Shown piece after piece: positions 60,782-64,000 of a DNA stretch of 64,000 bases. The stretch spans positions 1,798,001 through 1,862,000 of the forward strand of contig NZ_CP194902.1 in the NCBI RefSeq assembly GCF_051027545.1, in the 5' to 3' direction. Made by a program: the position numbers and the translations under genes. The DNA comes from Methylocaldum sp002005105. Its GTDB lineage: Bacteria > Pseudomonadota > Gammaproteobacteria > Methylococcales > Methylococcaceae. The notes under the pieces are model-generated. The model worked only from the letters and a program-made list of their open reading frames with translations, ran no database searches and was not told the origin of the DNA. Each line of letters starts with the position of its first letter. The stretch's first letter is position 1.

Positions 60782-62512
60782 ATGAAAGCAGACCGCAAGC
60801 TGCTCGCCGCGCCTTTGGCCTTGATTTTGGCGTCCACCGCGGCGGCGGGAGAAAAAGAAGAACTGCTGAAGCTCAAGAACACCACGCTCAATTTGATCGA
60901 TATCCTGGTGCAGCAGGGAATCATCGACAAATCGAAAGCGGAGGACATGATCAAGCAGGCGGAAACCAAGGCCGCGGCGGAGGCCAAGGCGGAAGCCGCA
61001 AAGGAAGAGCAGGTCGCTGCAAAACAGGGTAATCCGGGCAAGGGCAAGCCGGGGCCGGTACGGGTGACTTACGTTCCGGATTTCGTGAAGGACGAGATTC
61101 GCGCCGAGGTGAGCAAGGAACTGCGCGACGAAGTGGTAAAGGAAGTCAAGTCCCAGGCCAAGACGGAAAAATGGGGCGTTCCGGCGGCTCTGCCGGATTG
61201 GGTGAATCGGTTCAAGTTGTCGGGCGATTTTCGCGTGCGTTTCGAGGATCAGTTATTTGCGGACGACAATCAGGAAGGCAGTTATCTTAACTGGCCGGTC
61301 ATCAATGAAGATGGCGGCATCACTGCTGCGGGAGAGGATGCCTTCCTGAATACCACGGTCGACCGGCAGCGTTACCGAATTCGCGTGCGCCTTGGACTGG
61401 AGGCGCAAATCGCCGATCACTTCAAAGCTGGCATTCGCCTGGCCACCAGCAACGATCGCAGCCCGATTTCCATCAACCAAACCTTGGGACAATACGGGAA
61501 ACAGTATGAGGTGGCGCTGGATCGGGCCTTTCTTCAATACGACCACGTGGACGGAAAGGGAACGGACTGGTTTACCGTATGGGCCGGGCGTTTCGCCAAT
61601 CCATGGCTTTCCACGGACAACCTGTTCGACCCGGACCTCAGTTTCGAAGGTTTCGCCGGCACGTTCCGCCTGCCTATCGGACCCAAGGCAGAGCTTGCCC
61701 AGGACTTCTTCAGGTCGGGGCCTCAGTACCGTCAAATCAATATGGGATTTTCGACGCCTAACACGGCCTTCCTGACCTTGGGCGCCTTTCCCTTGCAGGA
61801 AATCGAATTGGAATCTCAGGACAAGTGGCTGTGGGCGGCACAAAGCGGCCTGGATTGGCTTTTCGGTACCAACACTCGGGTGAAGGCGGGCGTTGCCTAT
61901 TACGACTACAAGAATATCGTGGCGCAGCCCAATGCGCTCGGTAGCCGCAGGAATGATTGGACGGCGCCGGAATTCTTCACCAAGGGCAATAGTTTGGCTG
62001 CGATACGCAGTCCCGGTAATGATCCAGACGGGTGCGCGGTCAATGAAATCGTTTGTCTGGTTGGCCTTGCATCCGACTTTAATATCGTAGATGCAATGTT
62101 TGCCCTGGATTACGGTGGCTTCGGCGAAAACCACGTGATGTTCACTGCCAATTACTCGGAGAACATCGGCTTTGATGAAAAGGAAATCCTGAAACGTACC
62201 GGCGAAACCATCAAGCCCAAGACTACCGCCTTTCAGGTCCGTCTCGACGTGGGCCGGCCGGAAATCCGTAAATTCGGCGACTGGAGCACTTTCTTCGCAT
62301 ACAAGTATCTCGAGCGAGATTCGGTACTGGATGCGTTCACGGACTCCAATTTCCACTTGGCCGGGACCGATGCGAAAGGATGGATGGCCGGCATGGTATA
62401 TGGCTTGGCGAAAAACACTTGGGCCAATATCCGCTGGCTCTCGGCCGACGAAATCGACGGTCCTCCGTTCGGGGTCGACGTGCTGCTGGTGGACTTGAAC
62501 GCGCGGTTCTAA
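60782..62512 (+). CDS. Outer-membrane porin (putative porin family)
   Basis: 576 residues. ATG 60782 with GGGG upstream. Signal peptide LLAAPLALILASTAAAG. An N-terminal helical periplasmic region (LLKLKNTTLNLIDILVQQGI, KAEAAKEEQVAAKQ) precedes a beta-barrel beginning FKLSGDFRVRFEDQLFADDN with alternating aromatic strands. The chain ends with an aromatic residue (VDLNARF), as expected for BAM-dependent barrels. It is in line with the exbB-exbD-tonB genes (35-bp gap) and likely co-transcribed. The solute is unknown; phosphate compounds would suit the Pho context. The TAA stop is fused to a family I repeat. Confidence 0.8.
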   Translation: MKADRKLLAAPLALILASTAAAGEKEELLKLKNTTLNLIDILVQQGIIDKSKAEDMIKQAETKAAAEAKAEAAKEEQVAAKQGNPGKGKPGPVRVTYVPDFVKDEIRAEVSKELRDEVVKEVKSQAKTEKWGVPAALPDWVNRFKLSGDFRVRFEDQLFADDNQEGSYLNWPVINEDGGITAAGEDAFLNTTVDRQRYRIRVRLGLEAQIADHFKAGIRLATSNDRSPISINQTLGQYGKQYEVALDRAFLQYDHVDGKGTDWFTVWAGRFANPWLSTDNLFDPDLSFEGFAGTFRLPIGPKAELAQDFFRSGPQYRQINMGFSTPNTAFLTLGAFPLQEIELESQDKWLWAAQSGLDWLFGTNTRVKAGVAYYDYKNIVAQPNALGSRRNDWTAPEFFTKGNSLAAIRSPGNDPDGCAVNEIVCLVGLASDFNIVDAMFALDYGGFGENHVMFTANYSENIGFDEKEILKRTGETIKPKTTAFQVRLDVGRPEIRKFGDWSTFFAYKYLERDSVLDAFTDSNFHLAGTDAKGWMAGMVYGLAKNTWANIRWLSADEIDGPPFGVDVLLVDLNARF

Positions 62513-62716
62513 TTCCATTCGGCATTCGATAGAACATTCATCGTAGGATGGGTAGAGCGAAGCGAAATCCATCGATGGCGGGTTAGCCCCTCGGCTCCGC
62601 GTAACCCACCGACCCTTCGACTTGGCTCAGGACAGGTCCGCGGGTGCTCGGCGGGTTACGGCCTCGCGGCCTAACCCACCCTACAAAACAATTCCTGATT
62701 GAAAGCGATTTGGAAT
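62512..62716. repeat. Family I repeat between porin and coiled-coil genes
   Basis: The end ATTCCATTCGGCATTCG directly follows the porin stop; the other end GAAAGCGATTTGGAAT lies 19 bp before the next ATG. It carries both insert words (GCGAAGCGAAATCCATCGAT and CCTTCGACTTGGCTCAGG). It therefore separates two genes that may once have been contiguous. Confidence 0.65.
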
Positions 62717-62735
62717 AAAACATCGAGATCGAGTC

Positions 62736-63482
62736 ATGAGCCCATTCGACATGCGTTCGCTTTTCTTGATTCGGCGGACGAAAAACGCCGTCCTTTTTCT
62801 GTTGCTGTGGTGCGCCGTGGTTGGCCCTTCGGCAGTACACGCCCAGGCGCCCAAGCAAGACAGTGCTGCGGCTCAAGCCTTGCGCAAGGCGCAGGGCATG
62901 CTGCGCCAGTTGAGCCAGGAGAAGACGGCTTTGGAAGGGGAAAAGAGCGCCTTGCTGGACCAGGTCGGAAAGCTTGAAGACAAGATCAAGCAACTCGAAG
63001 GATTGGAGAGTGTGGTCCAGCAGCAGAAGGCCAGTCTCGATAACTTGAGAGCCGGTAACGAATCGCTGCAGGGGCGCATCCATCAGGATTCCGAACGCAT
63101 TCGCGGCCTCAACGAGCGTTTGCGCGCTGCGGTCGGCCAGTTGAAGAAATACCAGCAGGACAATGCGCTTCTGGTCGGCGCGGTGGCCGAGCGATCCCGA
63201 TGGATTGAGGCGTGCACGGAGAAAAACCAAGGCTTGTACCAAGCAAACCGCGAATTGCTGGACAAGTATCAAGGCAAGGGATTTTGGGATGCGCTCACCG
63301 AAGGCGAACCCTTTACCCAAATCAGTTCGGTGAAGGCCGAAAACGAAGCTCAGGAGTTCCAATTCAAACTCGAAGACCTCCAGGTCACGCCTTGGCAGGA
63401 AGCCGGCGTGGCCGTTTCGGAAACAAGCCCGGCCGCAAGTGAGAATGCGCCGCCGCCCGATGAGGAGGAGGACGAAGAGTGA
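62736..63482 (+). CDS. Periplasmic coiled-coil protein
   Basis: 248 residues, ATG 62736 (GAG nearby; ATG 62751 is an alternative). Signal peptide NAVLFLLLWCAVVGPSAVHA. Residues ~45-170 are a long heptad-rich coiled coil (LRQLSQEKTALEGEKSALLD, KIKQLEGLESVVQQQKASLD) and the tail is very acidic (PPPDEEEDEE). The family is not recognised. Its place after the exb-tonB-porin genes suggests an accessory of the same envelope system, for example a periplasmic spacer or chaperone for TpsA. Confidence 0.65.
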   Translation: MSPFDMRSLFLIRRTKNAVLFLLLWCAVVGPSAVHAQAPKQDSAAAQALRKAQGMLRQLSQEKTALEGEKSALLDQVGKLEDKIKQLEGLESVVQQQKASLDNLRAGNESLQGRIHQDSERIRGLNERLRAAVGQLKKYQQDNALLVGAVAERSRWIEACTEKNQGLYQANRELLDKYQGKGFWDALTEGEPFTQISSVKAENEAQEFQFKLEDLQVTPWQEAGVAVSETSPAASENAPPPDEEEDEE

Positions 63483-63629
63483 ACGGAAACGGGCGCATAC
63501 GACTCGGCCGGACGGCACGCCTGGGTTTGGCGGGCCTACCGGGATAGAGGCTCCATATAGTTCGAAAATCCCTTCCCGATCAAATGGGTGCCGACCTTCC
63601 GGCCCACCCAGGCGATGTACCAATGCCGT

Positions 63630-63800
63630 TAGAGCGTTTTCCATCCCGGTGTACGGATTCGTGCCAGGAGGGGAGAACGTAGGTCGGCAATCCCTTCCCA
63701 ATCGCAAACGGTCGCTTTAGTCGCGACCCTTCCAATCGCAAACGGCCTGGCCGGGAGCGCCGGCCACGCCCTTCCCGAAGACACCGTTTGCGATTGGAAT
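63630..63800. repeat. Family II repeat with hairpin modules, last copy
   Basis: It starts TAGAGCGTTTTCCATCCC and has GTAGGTCGGCAATCC, then GGTCGC-TTTAGTC-GCGACC, CCAATCGCAAAC and the GGCCTGGCC…GGCCACGCC stem, ending GTTTGCGATTGGAATGCCGG. The rest of the window to 64000 shows only a fragment of the GCCGGGGTCCAG repeat and no gene. Confidence 0.6.
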
Positions 63801-64000
63801 GCCGGGGTCCAGACGCTATGGATGGCAGAGGCCTATCACGTCCTTGTGCACTGGATTCATGCCGCACAGTCCCTGTGCGGCACCCTACGGGCGCTTCGCG
63901 TGCAAATCGGCCTCGCCACGCTACGCCGTCCCGCTTCGCTCGCGAGTCCTGGGCAGTCCTTCCCTGGCCTGCCCGCTCGCCGCATTGCGCCTCGCCCTGC

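Overview
The window is GC-rich DNA from a gammaproteobacterium. FtsH, TatABC, the IS1380 transposase, PhoB-type promoters and proteins ending in VPxPAA sorting tails all fit. Very abundant dispersed repeats and a phosphatidylethanolamine/phosphatidylcholine gene set would suit a Methylococcales-type methanotroph, but that last step is only inference. No rRNA, tRNA or CRISPR array was found.

Layout. 1-5.9 kb (minus strand): cupin, HAD-GH65 disaccharide phosphorylase, FtsH and two small coupled ORFs. 6-7.7 kb: a collapsed sugar-dehydrogenase pseudogene, HdeD and a small unknown. 8.2-16.2 kb: a secreted metallophosphatase, a Tat-exported PhoX-type (DUF839) phosphatase, tatABC and a second PhoX-type phosphatase. 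16.4-22.5 kb: SapC, a TRAP permease remnant, a membrane-anchored class III aminotransferase, a membrane protein, phosphatidylserine decarboxylase and a PEMT-like methyltransferase. 23.2-29.1 kb: a pstB pseudogene, a VPxPAA-tailed secreted protein, a choice-of-anchor-I beta-propeller protein and a 5'-nucleotidase. 29.8-36.3 kb: phospholipase D-like protein, DUF2278/lamin-tail protein, phosphatidylserine synthase, PAS histidine kinase and another VPxPAA protein. 37.5-39.1 kb: an IS1380 element with a frameshifted transposase. 39.3-41.9 kb: lapD/lapG. 42.9-63.5 kb: a two-partner secretion locus made of a VPxPAA protein, a PstS-like protein, TpsB, a 3397-residue TpsA, a DUF2341-LamG-ExbB fusion, ExbD, TonB, a porin and a coiled-coil protein.

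How it works together. I find Pho-box-like arrays, meaning 7-mers resembling CTGTCAT repeated with an exact 11-bp period and usually followed 10 nt later by a -10-like hexamer. They lie in front of the metallophosphatase, phoX1, tatABC, phoX2, the 24.3-kb VPxPAA protein, the choice-of-anchor protein, the 5'-nucleotidase, the secretion locus and the ExbB operon, with one orphan site at 36.77 kb. The window therefore reads as a phosphate-starvation island: secreted phosphatases, their Tat exporter, and a two-partner surface protein with its own ExbB/ExbD/TonB motor. The secretion locus appears doubly gated. Between its Pho box and first gene lies a candidate c-di-GMP-I riboswitch whose 3' strand doubles as the 5' arm of a strong intrinsic terminator. 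The c-di-GMP-responsive lapD/lapG pair lies immediately beside it.

Intergenic space is packed with at least three families of hairpin-rich repeats. Two of them directly supply the stop codons of neighbouring genes. One family contains interchangeable hairpin modules separated by a constant GTTTGCGATTGG word. Gene decay is visible in the sugar dehydrogenase, dctM, pstB and the transposase.
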